From NCBI GenBank assembly GCA_050331695.1, contig JBHJGP010000019.1, positions 35,682 to 99,681 of the forward strand: a stretch of 64,000 bases of DNA, given 5' to 3'. The position numbers were made by a program, and so were the translations under genes. Below are positions 24,766 to 33,576 of the stretch, piece after piece. Origin of the DNA: JBHJGP01 sp050331695 (GTDB taxonomy: Bacteria; Pseudomonadota; Alphaproteobacteria; Geminicoccales; Geminicoccaceae). The notes under the pieces are model-generated. The model saw only the letters and a list, made by a program, of their open reading frames with translations, searched no databases and was not told the DNA's origin. Position 1 is the stretch's first letter. Each line of letters begins with the position of its first letter.

Positions 24766-25167
24766 GTGGCCAATGTCCTCTTGGACACACATGCCTGGGC
24801 CTGGAGCTTAAAGCGCGATTACCGACTGTCGGCGACCGCAACGAATGCGATCAACAGCGCGGACGCCGTCTACGTCAGTCCCATCAGTTTCTATGAAATT
24901 GGACAAAAGGTCAGGCTTGGCAAATGGCCGGCTATGGAACCGTTCGTCGATCAGCTTTTGGAATTGCTCGATGAGCAACGCGGATGGGTAGCGCCGCTCG
25001 ATCCCGAGACTTGTCTGGCCGCGGCGAAGCTAGACTGGACCAACCGCGACCCTTTTGACCGTATTCTTGGCGCCACTGCTGTCGGAGGTCGCATGCCCAT
25101 CATTTCGGCCGACCCCTCGTTCGACGATTTTCCTGAAGCACCCGACAAATTGATCCGGATTTGGTGA
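24766..25167 (+). CDS. PIN-domain toxin (VapC-like RNase)
   Basis: A 133-residue PIN-domain ribonuclease that probably cleaves a specific RNA when freed from its antitoxin. The four acidic positions of the metal site are visible: Asp in LLDTHAW (residue 7), Glu in SFYEIGQKV, Asp in DPFDRILGATA and Asp in ISADPSFDDF. The length is typical. The GTG start is adjacent to the antitoxin stop. It lies between catabolic genes and shows no sign of decay. The pair is most similar in layout to Phd-associated VapC-like toxins. Confidence 0.9.
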   Translation: MANVLLDTHAWAWSLKRDYRLSATATNAINSADAVYVSPISFYEIGQKVRLGKWPAMEPFVDQLLELLDEQRGWVAPLDPETCLAAAKLDWTNRDPFDRILGATAVGGRMPIISADPSFDDFPEAPDKLIRIW

Positions 25168-25188
25168 ACGAGATACGCTGGAAGACCC

Positions 25189-26931
25189 TCAGTAGATCGC
25201 CGGTTCGTCCACCGGCTTGCCGAAGTCGGTTCGGAGATAATCGAAGTCGCAGCCGTCATTGGCCTGGGAGATGTGCTGGCTGAACATGTAGCCGAAACCG
25301 CGCTCGAAGCGCGGCGGCGGCGCGATCCAGGCCCGGCGGCGGCGTTCTATCTCGTCGTCGGAGATCTCGAGCCGGATCGAGCGGGCGTCGACGTCGATGC
25401 TGATCGGATCGCCCGTTTGGACGAGCGCCAAGGGACCGCCGACGAAGCTTTCGGGGGCAATGTGCAGCACACAGGCGCCGTAGGACGTGCCGGACATGCG
25501 CGCATCCGACAGCCGCAGCATGTCGCGCACGCCCTGCTTCACCAGCTTCTTCGGAATGGGAAGCATCCCCCATTCCGGCATGCCCGGCGCCCCCTTGGGT
25601 CCGGCATTGCGCAGAACCAAAACGTGGTCGGGGGTCACGTCCAAATCGTCATCTTCGACCGCTGCCTTCATCTCCGGATAGCTGTCAAAGACCAGGGCCG
25701 GCCCTGTGTGCTTGCGGAAACGCTGATCGCAAGCCGCCGGTTTGATGACACAGCCGTCCGGCGCCAGATTGCCGCGGAGCACGGCGAGCGAGCCCTCGCC
25801 GTAAACCGGTTTATCGAGCGGCCGGATAACATCATCGTTATGGCAACGGGCGGCTTCGATATTGTCGCCAATCGTCCGACCATTAACCGTTACGGCATCG
25901 AGCGACAGGAGATCGCGGATCCCGGTGAGCAGCGCCGGAAGACCGCCCGCATAATAAAAATCCTCCATCAGATAGCGATCGCCGGAAGGCCGGATGTTGG
26001 CAATGACCGGCACCTCGCGGCCGATCCGGTCGAAGTCGCTAAGGCCGATGTCATGGCCGGCCCGGCGGCCTTGGGCGATCAGGTGGATGATCGCGTTAGT
26101 CGAGCCGCCGATTGCCATCACCGCGGTGATCGCGTTCTCGAACGCCGCTTTGGTCTGCACCTGATCGATCGAGAGATCCTCCCAGACCATCTCGACGATC
26201 CGCCGACCGGACGCCACCGCCATGCGTTTGTGATTGGCATCGGCCGCCGGAATCGACGCGGCGCCCGGCAGGGTTATGCCCAGGGCCTCGGCCGCCGAGG
26301 TCATGGTGCTGGCGGTGCCCATGGTCATGCAGTGGCCGTAGGACCTTGCGATCCCGGTCTCGATCTCGCCCCAATCCTCCGACGTGATGCCGCCAGCGCG
26401 AAGCTCGTCCCAGTATTTCCAGACGTCCGAGCCGCTGCCCAAGGTCTGGCCCTGCCAGTAGCCCCGGAGCATCGGTCCCGCAGGCACGAAAATCGTCGGC
26501 AGGCCCATGCTGGTCGCCCCCATGAGAAGGGCCGGCGTGGTCTTGTCGCAGCCGCCCATGAGGACCACGCCGTCCACGGGATGCGAGCGGATCAGCTCCT
26601 CGGTCTCCATCGCCAAAAAATTGCGATAGAGCATGGTGCTGGGCTTCACGTAGGGCTCGGAGAGCGACATGGCCGGCAGTTCGATGGGAAAGCCGCCCGC
26701 CTGCAAAATGCCTCGTTTGACCTCCTCGACGCGGACCTTGAAGTGCTGGTGGCAGGGGTTGATGTCGGACCAGGTGTTGATGATCCCGATCGCGGGCTTA
26801 CCCGCCCAATCGCCGGGATCCAAACCCATCTGCATGGCCCGGGACCGGTGGCCGAAGGCGCGCAAATCCTGAACACCGTACCAACGGTGGCTGCGCAACT
26901 CTTCGTAAGCTTTCCGCGTTTTGCCGGCCAC
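25189..26931 (-). CDS. IlvD/Edd-family dehydratase (pentonate dehydratase-like)
   Basis: A 580-residue Fe-S dehydratase of the IlvD/Edd family. It has the three cluster-ligand cysteines in DINPCHQH, GGCDKTTPA and SYGHCMTMG. The length (about 580) and the GGWxxGxx-free N-terminus fit the sugar-acid branch (L-arabinonate, D-xylonate or related dehydratases) better than IlvD (about 560-620) or Edd (about 605), though the exact substrate cannot be fixed by eye. The reaction is removal of water from an aldonate to give a 2-keto-3-deoxy acid. It is divergent from three oxidoreductase genes across 85 bp, and it complements the aldehyde dehydrogenase at 19957. Confidence 0.9.
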   Translation of the reverse strand: MAGKTRKAYEELRSHRWYGVQDLRAFGHRSRAMQMGLDPGDWAGKPAIGIINTWSDINPCHQHFKVRVEEVKRGILQAGGFPIELPAMSLSEPYVKPSTMLYRNFLAMETEELIRSHPVDGVVLMGGCDKTTPALLMGATSMGLPTIFVPAGPMLRGYWQGQTLGSGSDVWKYWDELRAGGITSEDWGEIETGIARSYGHCMTMGTASTMTSAAEALGITLPGAASIPAADANHKRMAVASGRRIVEMVWEDLSIDQVQTKAAFENAITAVMAIGGSTNAIIHLIAQGRRAGHDIGLSDFDRIGREVPVIANIRPSGDRYLMEDFYYAGGLPALLTGIRDLLSLDAVTVNGRTIGDNIEAARCHNDDVIRPLDKPVYGEGSLAVLRGNLAPDGCVIKPAACDQRFRKHTGPALVFDSYPEMKAAVEDDDLDVTPDHVLVLRNAGPKGAPGMPEWGMLPIPKKLVKQGVRDMLRLSDARMSGTSYGACVLHIAPESFVGGPLALVQTGDPISIDVDARSIRLEISDDEIERRRRAWIAPPPRFERGFGYMFSQHISQANDGCDFDYLRTDFGKPVDEPAIY

Positions 26932-27016
26932 GATACCCCTACCCCCCGAGCGCTTGTGCTTTGATCTACGACCAAGGTAGCATAGCCGAATAGCAAGGGG
27001 AGAGGGCTAGCGCCTC

Positions 27017-28051
27017 ATGACGGGACCGCAGCGAACCAAACTGGCGGTCATCGGTCTGGGCATGGCGGTGACGCCGCACGCGAAGAGCCTGATCGATCTC
27101 CAGGACCGGGTGGAGGTGATCGGCTGCTACAGCCGTAGCGAGGATCGAAGACGGCAGTTTGCTGAACGTTTTGATCTGCCGGTGACCGGTGATCTGAACC
27201 GGTTGTTGACGGCATCGGTACCTGACGCCGCGCTTTTGCTGACGCCGCCCAACGCGCGCCTGGAACTGGTCAAGCGGCTGGCGGCCGGCGGCACGGCGAT
27301 CCTGATGGAGAAGCCGATCGAGCGTACCTCGGACGCCGCCAACGCTCTGGTCAATCTCTGCGACCGGCACCGGGTGGCGCTCGGCATCGTCCTTCAGCAC
27401 CGCTACCGGGCCGGCGCCAAGCGGTTGAAATCCTTGATCGAAGGCGGTGTTCTCGGCCAGCTAGCGGTGGTCTGCGTCTGGTTTCCCTGGTGGCGGCCCC
27501 AGGCCTACTATGACGAGCCGGGCCGGGGCACGCTGGCCCGTGATGGCGGCGGCGTCCTGATCTCCCAGGCGATCCACACGCTCGATCTGATGCTCGACCT
27601 CGCCGGGCCCGTGGTCGAGGTCACGGCGACCGGCGGCACCACCGGTCTGCACCGGATGGAAACGGAGGACATGGTCGCCGCCGGTCTCCGCTTCGAGAAC
27701 GGCGCCATCGGCAACATCATGGCTTCGACGGCGTGCTTTCCGGGTTTTTCCGAGCGCATCGAGCTCTATGGCAGCCAGGCGAGCGCGGTTTTGTCACCCG
27801 GCGAACTGGTGGTCCACCATCTGGACGGACGCATCGACCATCAGGGCGAGCATCACGGCTCCGGCGGTGGTGCCGATCCGATGGACTTTCCCCACGACGC
27901 TCACCGGGCCCTGATCGGCGACTTTCTGGACGCGCTGGATCAGGGGCGAAAGCCGACCATTGACGGCCACGAGGCGCTGAAGGTCCATCGCCTGATCGAT
28001 GCCCTGATCCGCGCCAAGGATACCGGCCAACGTCAGCATTTGGGGATATGA
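27017..28051 (+). CDS. Gfo/Idh/MocA-family oxidoreductase 1
   Basis: A 344-residue NAD(P)-dependent oxidoreductase of the Gfo/Idh/MocA family. It has a Rossmann nucleotide site near the N-terminus (VIGLGMAVTPHAKSL), the conserved EKPIERT segment at about residue 96, and a C-terminal alpha/beta domain with the His-containing HTLDLMLDLAG. Such enzymes oxidise or reduce sugars and sugar acids. It is the first of three adjacent homologues: the next start (28052) follows its TGA directly, and the third overlaps the second by 4 bp. It probably oxidises the substrate brought in by the ABC importer encoded downstream. Confidence 0.9.
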   Translation: MTGPQRTKLAVIGLGMAVTPHAKSLIDLQDRVEVIGCYSRSEDRRRQFAERFDLPVTGDLNRLLTASVPDAALLLTPPNARLELVKRLAAGGTAILMEKPIERTSDAANALVNLCDRHRVALGIVLQHRYRAGAKRLKSLIEGGVLGQLAVVCVWFPWWRPQAYYDEPGRGTLARDGGGVLISQAIHTLDLMLDLAGPVVEVTATGGTTGLHRMETEDMVAAGLRFENGAIGNIMASTACFPGFSERIELYGSQASAVLSPGELVVHHLDGRIDHQGEHHGSGGGADPMDFPHDAHRALIGDFLDALDQGRKPTIDGHEALKVHRLIDALIRAKDTGQRQHLGI

Positions 28052-29083
28052 ATGGTGGACCAGCCGACCATCACCTTCGCCGCCATCGGCCTCGATCATC
28101 GCCACATCTACCATCAGGTCGGCCGGCTGTTGGAGTTGGGCTGCCGCTGCAAGGGCTATTGGACCGGCGGCGCATCGGTTTCGCTGGAGGGCTTTCGCAG
28201 GCGATTTCCCGATCTCCAAGCGGTCGCCGAGCGTAAAACCTTGCTCGAGGACGAAAGCGTCCAGTTGATCGTGACCGCCGGCATCCCGAACGAGCGGGCC
28301 TCGATCGCGATCGAGTCCTTGCGCCTCGGCAAGGACGTGATGGGCGACAAGCCGGGCGTCACCTCGTTGGATCAGTTGGAAGCGATCAAGCGAGCGGTCG
28401 CCGAGACCGGGCGGATCTGGTCGATCAATTTTTCCGAGCGCTTTGAGGTCAAAGCCGTCGGCATGGCCGCCCGACTGATCGACCGGGGTGACATCGGCCG
28501 GGTTGTGCAGATCGCGGGCTTCGGCCCCCATCGGCTGAACAAGCCAACCCGGCCGGACTGGTTCTTCGATCCCGCCCGCTATGGCGGGATCCTCTGCGAC
28601 ATCGCCTCCCACCAGGTCGATCAGTTCCTGTTCCTGACCGGCTCCACAGACGCCCAGATCGTCGCCTCGACGGTCGCCAACTACGCCAATCCCGAAACAC
28701 CGGGGCTGGAGGATTTCGGCGAGATGATGATCCGCAGCGACCGGGGCCACGGCTACATCCGTGTCGACTGGTACACGCCGGACGGGCTCTCCAACTGGGG
28801 CGATGGCCGGCTCACCATCCTCGGCACGGAAGGCTATTTGGAGCTCAGAAAATATGTCGACATCGCCGGCAGGAAAGGTACCGACCATCTGTTTCTCGTC
28901 GACGGCGAGGGCGAACACTATGTCGACACCAGCGACGTCGAGCTCCTCTACTACCCGGCTCTGGTGAACGACGTTTTGGAGCGCACCCAGACGGCGATGG
29001 CCCAATCCCACACCTTCAAGGTCACCGAGCTGGCCCTGTTGGCGCAAAGCCGGGCCACGCGGCTGGGCCATCTGACGCCGTGA
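28052..29083 (+). CDS. Gfo/Idh/MocA-family oxidoreductase 2
   Basis: A 343-residue oxidoreductase of the same family as its two neighbours but divergent in the nucleotide region (AAIGLDHRHIYHQVGRLLEL instead of GxGxxG) and with GDKPGVTS in place of the usual EKP segment. The C-terminal domain (RFEVKAVGMAARLIDRGDIG and CDIASHQVDQFLF) is family-typical. The weak Rossmann glycine pattern suggests altered cofactor handling. It is coupled to both neighbours. The precise sugar substrate is unknown. Confidence 0.85.
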   Translation: MVDQPTITFAAIGLDHRHIYHQVGRLLELGCRCKGYWTGGASVSLEGFRRRFPDLQAVAERKTLLEDESVQLIVTAGIPNERASIAIESLRLGKDVMGDKPGVTSLDQLEAIKRAVAETGRIWSINFSERFEVKAVGMAARLIDRGDIGRVVQIAGFGPHRLNKPTRPDWFFDPARYGGILCDIASHQVDQFLFLTGSTDAQIVASTVANYANPETPGLEDFGEMMIRSDRGHGYIRVDWYTPDGLSNWGDGRLTILGTEGYLELRKYVDIAGRKGTDHLFLVDGEGEHYVDTSDVELLYYPALVNDVLERTQTAMAQSHTFKVTELALLAQSRATRLGHLTP

Positions 29084-30111
29084 CCGCACCGCTGAGGGTC
29101 GCGATCCTTGGCACCGGCGCCATCGCGACCGCCCATGCGGAAGCGTTTCGGGCGCTTCCTGACCGCTTCCGCCTAAGCGTCGTCTGCGATTTGCACCGAT
29201 CCCGGGCCGACGAGCTGGCGAGGGGCGAGGCGGAGACCGAAACACTGATCGAGGCAGTGCTTGGTCGCGATGATGTCGACGTCGTCGATATCTGCCTGCC
29301 GCCCTGGCTTCACGCGAGCAGCTGTGCTCAGGCGTTGATCGCCGGCCATCACGTGATCTGCGAAAAACCGCTCGCTGGCACGGCCGCCGAGGTCGATGAG
29401 CTGGCTTCGCTCGCCGACCGACAGGGCCGTTTCTTGCTGCCCGTCTTCCAGTACCGTTTCGAGGCCGGCTTTCGGCGCTTCAAACGCTTGCACGACGAGG
29501 GCCTCACCGGCCGGGCGTTCGTCACCGCTGTCGAGACCCATTGGGATCGCCGCGCCGACTATTACGAGCATCCCTGGCGGGGAACCAAAGGCGGCGAAGT
29601 CGGCGGCATCGTCATGAGCCATGCCATCCATGCGAACGACCTAGCTTGCCAGATCCACGGGCGCCCACGTCAGGTGACAGCGCACATGGCGACCCGGGTC
29701 AACGAGATCGAAACGGAAGATTGCGCGGCGTTCGTGGCCGAGATGGCGGACGGGGGCCTTCTCACCCACAGCATGACACTGGGTGCCGCCCATAACACGT
29801 CCAGGCTCCGCTTTTGCTTCGAACACCTGACCGCCGAAAGCAACCCGTCGCCCTATCGCCCGGGCATGGAGCCCTGGACGTTTGCCGTCCGCACCGAGGC
29901 CAAACGCGACGCGATCAAGGCTTCTCTGGCGAAACCAGTGCCGGAAGCGCACGGTTTCGAGGGCCTTCTTGAAGCCTTCCACAAATCACTGGACCAGGGG
30001 GAGCCCTTGCCGGTGACCTTGGACGAAGCCCGTCTTTCGATTGCACTGGCCGAAGCCTTGTACGCTTCAGCGAGAGAAGGCGGGACGCGGGCCTTGCCAG
30101 GATCCCATTGA
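29080..30111 (+). CDS. Gfo/Idh/MocA-family oxidoreductase 3
   Basis: A 343-residue NAD(P)-dependent oxidoreductase with a classic Rossmann motif (ILGTGAIATAHAEAF, residues 9-23), the EKP segment (CEKPLAGTAAEV) and the family C-terminal domain (GIVMSHAIHANDLACQ). The GTG start overlaps the stop of the preceding gene (GTGA), so expression is coupled. It is followed after about 66 bp by the sugar-binding protein gene of an ABC importer. Three homologues in a row suggest stepwise oxidation of a polyol, inositol or sugar acid. Confidence 0.9.
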   Translation: MTAPLRVAILGTGAIATAHAEAFRALPDRFRLSVVCDLHRSRADELARGEAETETLIEAVLGRDDVDVVDICLPPWLHASSCAQALIAGHHVICEKPLAGTAAEVDELASLADRQGRFLLPVFQYRFEAGFRRFKRLHDEGLTGRAFVTAVETHWDRRADYYEHPWRGTKGGEVGGIVMSHAIHANDLACQIHGRPRQVTAHMATRVNEIETEDCAAFVAEMADGGLLTHSMTLGAAHNTSRLRFCFEHLTAESNPSPYRPGMEPWTFAVRTEAKRDAIKASLAKPVPEAHGFEGLLEAFHKSLDQGEPLPVTLDEARLSIALAEALYASAREGGTRALPGSH

Positions 30112-30177
30112 TTGGCCCAAAGTCGCGCCCAGCATCGGTGCCTGCGCGGCGCGCTGTCAGTAACCAGGGAGACGACA

Positions 30178-31452
30178 ATGACGAAACAACAATGGGTCCT
30201 CGGCACGGCCAGCGTGCTGGCGATCGGCTTGGCCCAGGCGGCCCATGCCGAAATCGAGCTTCGTTACACCTGCTATCAGGACGGCAATGAATGTGCCGTC
30301 AGCCAGGAGATCGTCGACGCTTTTCAGGAGGAAAATCCCGACATTAAGGTGATCGTCGACGAGGTGCCCTACCAGGCCATTCTCGAAAGCTTGCCGGTTC
30401 AGCTGGCCGCTGGCGAAGGTCCGGATTTGGGACGCGTGACCGATCTGGGCGGCCTCAACCGCTACTATCTCGACATTAGCGAGCATGTCGACACGACCTA
30501 TTGGGAAGACAATTTCGGCCAGACCTTGAACTGGTTCCGCAAAAGTGCCGATGACGACGGCATTTACGGCATGATGACCCAACTGACCATCACCGGCCCT
30601 TACATCAACGCCACCTTGTTCGAGCAGGCCGGCGTCGAGGTGCCGGGCGAGGATGCGACCTGGGACGAATGGGCCGAAGCCTCCCGGAGCGTGGCCGAAG
30701 CCACCGAAACCCCCTTCCCCATGGCAATTGACCGGTCAGGCCACCGGATCGCAGGGCCTGCCATCTCGATGGGCGCGCAAATCCTGGACGAAGAGGGCAA
30801 TCCGGCGCTTGTCGACGAAGGTTTTTCGACCATGATCGAGAAGTTCGTCGCCTGGAACAATGACGGCACCATGGCCAAGGACGTCTGGGGCGGCCAGGGC
30901 GGCGCGTCCTATCAGGATGCCGCCCAGGAATTCATCAACGGTCAGTTGGTCTACTACTTCTCCGGCAGCTGGCAGGTGGGCAACTTCGAGGAGAATATCG
31001 GCGACGCCTTCGACTGGCGGGTCGTCGGTCCGCCTTGTGGTCCGGGCGGCTGCACCGGCATGCCGGGCGGCGCCGCCATGGTCGGCTTCAACGACACCGA
31101 ACATCCGGAAGCGGTGGCCAAGCTCCTCGATTTCTTCGCCCGCGAGGACAATCACGCCAAGCTCATCGCCGAGACCAAGAACGTGCCCGCCCATGCCGGT
31201 CTTGCCGCCAAGGGTATCGACTATCCAAATGTGTCCGAGCAGGCCGCCGAGGCGCTCAATGCCTGGGCGCAACAGGTGCCGACCATCTCGGAAGTGGCGT
31301 ATGCCTATCAGGGTTATCCGCTGAACCGCTCGATGTTCAATGCCACGGTCACTCGGGTCAGCCAGGCGATCGTCGGTGAACTCTCGGTCGAGGAGGCGTT
31401 GGAACGGATCTCCGCTGACGTGGACGAAGCGGTCGCCGAATCCAATCAATAG
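30178..31452 (+). CDS. Sugar ABC transporter substrate-binding protein (family 1)
   Basis: A 424-residue periplasmic solute-binding protein. A signal peptide covers residues 1-23 or so, with cleavage after AHA (AQAAHAEIEL). The ATG at 30178 has GGGAG about 7 bp upstream and is preferred over a longer in-frame extension. The body matches family-1 (MalE/UgpB-like) binding proteins: NPDIKVIVDEVPYQAILESL near the front, and GMMTQLTITGPYINATLFEQ. It supplies substrate to the two permeases at 31511 and 32520. A 10-bp hairpin (31464-31489) lies just after the stop, as in operons where the binding protein is made in excess. The substrate is a sugar or sugar derivative, not further fixed. Confidence 0.92.
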   Translation: MTKQQWVLGTASVLAIGLAQAAHAEIELRYTCYQDGNECAVSQEIVDAFQEENPDIKVIVDEVPYQAILESLPVQLAAGEGPDLGRVTDLGGLNRYYLDISEHVDTTYWEDNFGQTLNWFRKSADDDGIYGMMTQLTITGPYINATLFEQAGVEVPGEDATWDEWAEASRSVAEATETPFPMAIDRSGHRIAGPAISMGAQILDEEGNPALVDEGFSTMIEKFVAWNNDGTMAKDVWGGQGGASYQDAAQEFINGQLVYYFSGSWQVGNFEENIGDAFDWRVVGPPCGPGGCTGMPGGAAMVGFNDTEHPEAVAKLLDFFAREDNHAKLIAETKNVPAHAGLAAKGIDYPNVSEQAAEALNAWAQQVPTISEVAYAYQGYPLNRSMFNATVTRVSQAIVGELSVEEALERISADVDEAVAESNQ

Positions 31453-31463
31453 TCAAGGCTGAT

Positions 31464-31489
31464 GGGAACGCCCCGACCCGGGCGTTCCC
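31464..31489 (+). other. Intercistronic hairpin after the binding-protein gene
   Basis: Perfect 10-bp arms, GGGAACGCCC (31464-31473) and GGGCGTTCCC (31480-31489), with a 6-base loop. It is followed by C and four A, not T, so it is not a standard terminator. Such hairpins often protect the upstream binding-protein message from 3' decay and lower expression of the permeases. Confidence 0.7.
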
Positions 31490-31510
31490 CAAAAGCTGAC
31501 TGTTCAGCCC

Positions 31511-32533
31511 TTGGCAAGCCTTCCCAAAACCGAGATCGCGCCGGGTCAGATCCTAGGCTCCCTCGTCCGGCCTCTGGTCCACGGCGTCCTCAACGTGCTG
31601 GAATGGCCGATGCGCTGGGCCCAGAGCATTTTGGGTCAACGCCGCATCGCCTGGGTTTTTCTCGCACCCAATCTGATCATCTTCGGGCTCTTCACCTTTC
31701 TGCCGATCATCCTCAACTTTTACTACGCCACCACCGGTGGTGTGCGGGTTCTGCCGCAGGACCGGGTCTTTGTCGGCTCCGAGAACTTCGCGTCTCTCCT
31801 CGCTTGCGAAGATTATCTGAACCCGTCCAGTTGCGAGAAAGACCTGTTCTGGCGGGCGATCTACAACACCAGCCTGTTCATCACGCTGCAGGTCGGCTTC
31901 ATGGTGCTGCTCGCCCTGATCACCGCCCTGATCCTCAACCGGGAGATCAGGGCCCGCGGTTTCTTCCGCGCGGTGTTCTTCTATCCGGTTCTCCTGTCTC
32001 CGGTCGTCGTCGCCTTGATCTGGAAATGGATCCTTCAGCGCGAAGGCATCCTCAACGCCTGGATCATCGGCTTCGGCGGCGATCCCACCGTCTGGCTTCT
32101 GGATGCCGGCTGGTCCTTCTTCTGGGTCGTGTTCGTCAGCATCTGGGCGCATATGGGCTTTTACACGTTGATCTTGCTGGCGGGCCTGCAGGCAATCCCC
32201 CGGGACGTCTACGAGGCGGCCGAGATGGACGCGGCGACACCGTCTCGAACCTTTTTCAAGATCACCCTGCCGCTTCTGATGCCGAACATGATCGTCGTTC
32301 TGGTCCTGGCGCTGATCAAGGGCGTGCAGACCTTCGACGAGGTTTTCGTGTTGACCGGCGGCGGTCCGGGCTCCGCGACCACGCTTATGGTGCAATACAT
32401 CTACGAGACCGGTTTTGCCGCCCAACCCAATCTGTACGGCATCGCGGCCGCCGCCTCGATCCTGCTCGCGGTGGTTCTGTTCGCCCTTACCTTGATCCAG
32501 CTCTGGGTCAATCGGCGCAATGTCGATGGCTAG
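31511..32533 (+). CDS. Sugar ABC transporter permease 1 (MalF/UgpA type)
   Basis: A 340-residue inner-membrane subunit of the sugar importer. It has six to seven hydrophobic segments and the cytoplasmic EAA loop (YEAAEMDAATPSRTFFKITL) that docks on the ATPase. The first membrane helix is AWVFLAPNLIIFGLFTF (about 46-62). The start at TTG 31511 lacks a clear ribosome binding site; later in-frame GTG or ATG codons before residue 35 are possible. The next permease gene overlaps its end by 14 bp (or 8 bp if ATG 32526 is used). The intercistronic hairpin lies just upstream. Confidence 0.88.
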   Translation: MASLPKTEIAPGQILGSLVRPLVHGVLNVLEWPMRWAQSILGQRRIAWVFLAPNLIIFGLFTFLPIILNFYYATTGGVRVLPQDRVFVGSENFASLLACEDYLNPSSCEKDLFWRAIYNTSLFITLQVGFMVLLALITALILNREIRARGFFRAVFFYPVLLSPVVVALIWKWILQREGILNAWIIGFGGDPTVWLLDAGWSFFWVVFVSIWAHMGFYTLILLAGLQAIPRDVYEAAEMDAATPSRTFFKITLPLLMPNMIVVLVLALIKGVQTFDEVFVLTGGGPGSATTLMVQYIYETGFAAQPNLYGIAAAASILLAVVLFALTLIQLWVNRRNVDG

Positions 32534-33575
32534 CGCTGTTGATTTCCTGACCCGGACCCGGGGGCAGAACCGGCTGCACTGGACCGACTGGTTCACCTAC
32601 ATCTATCTGGCGCTGGGCATTTTTCTGATGTTCGGACCAGTCCTCTGGGTGCTGTTGTCCTCGTTCAAGACCCAGGCTCAGTTGCTGGAGTTTCCGCCGA
32701 GCTTTCTGCCCTATGGCCAGGTGACGGTGGACGTGGAAGGCCGCGACGAACCCCTGCCCTTGTTCAAAGTTCAAACCGAGGACGGTGAGCGGCTGATGGC
32801 CCAGGTTCGGCGCATCGGCATCCAGTCGCAGCTGATTGATCCGGAAAATCCGGAAGACGAGCTTCGGGTCAACGTCGCCGACCGTGAGCCGGTCCGCCGC
32901 TTTCAGATGGCGTGGGCCAATTACAGCGACCTGTTCGAACGCTTCAACTTCATGCGTTATTTGTGGAATTCCGTTTTCATAACAGTGATGGCGACGATCA
33001 TCACGCTGATCTTCAATTCGATGGCGGCCTTTGCGCTTTCAAAGTATCAGTTTCGGGGGCGGATGACGGTTTTCGTCATTATCATCGCCACGTTGATGAT
33101 ACCGCCGACCATCGTTTTGGTGCCGGCGTTCTTGGTCGTCTCCCAGTTCGGCTTGCTGAACAACCCCTGGGGCGTGATCTGGCCAGGTGTCGCGACACCG
33201 ACCGGGGTTTTCTTGCTTCGACAATACATGCTGACCATTCCGGACGACTTGCTGGACGCGGCACGCATGGACCACGCCAGCGAGTGGCGGATCTATTGGC
33301 GGATCATCCTGCCGCTGACGGCACCGGCGCTCGCCGTGCTCGCCATCTTTTCGGTGATGTGGCGCTGGAACGATTTTCTCTGGCCTCTGATCGTGCTCAG
33401 CCGCTCCGAGGAGTTCACCCTGCAATTGGCGTTGAACTCGTTCCAGGGCGAATTCGACACCCGCTGGAACAATCTCCTCGCCATGACCGTGCTGACACTT
33501 CTGCCGGTCACCCTCGTTTTCGCTTTTCTCCAGCGCTACATCACCGCCGGGATCGCCAGCACCGGGGTCAAGTAG
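32520..33575 (+). CDS. Sugar ABC transporter permease 2 (MalG/UgpE type)
   Basis: A 351-residue inner-membrane permease with an EAA-type loop (LLDAARMDHASEWRIYWRII). Unusually, roughly 85 polar residues (from about residue 55 to 140) separate the first and second membrane helices, an insertion that should lie in the periplasm. The rest shows the expected five further helices. ATG 32520 or the ATG at 32526 are both plausible starts. The gene is coupled to the preceding permease and to the dehydrogenase gene downstream. Confidence 0.88.
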   Translation: MSMASAVDFLTRTRGQNRLHWTDWFTYIYLALGIFLMFGPVLWVLLSSFKTQAQLLEFPPSFLPYGQVTVDVEGRDEPLPLFKVQTEDGERLMAQVRRIGIQSQLIDPENPEDELRVNVADREPVRRFQMAWANYSDLFERFNFMRYLWNSVFITVMATIITLIFNSMAAFALSKYQFRGRMTVFVIIIATLMIPPTIVLVPAFLVVSQFGLLNNPWGVIWPGVATPTGVFLLRQYMLTIPDDLLDAARMDHASEWRIYWRIILPLTAPALAVLAIFSVMWRWNDFLWPLIVLSRSEEFTLQLALNSFQGEFDTRWNNLLAMTVLTLLPVTLVFAFLQRYITAGIASTGVK

Positions 33576-33576
33576 C

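Noticed and set aside
25273..26964. 563-codon plus-strand frame
   Set aside because: Opposite the IlvD/Edd dehydratase, whose three cluster cysteines are clear.
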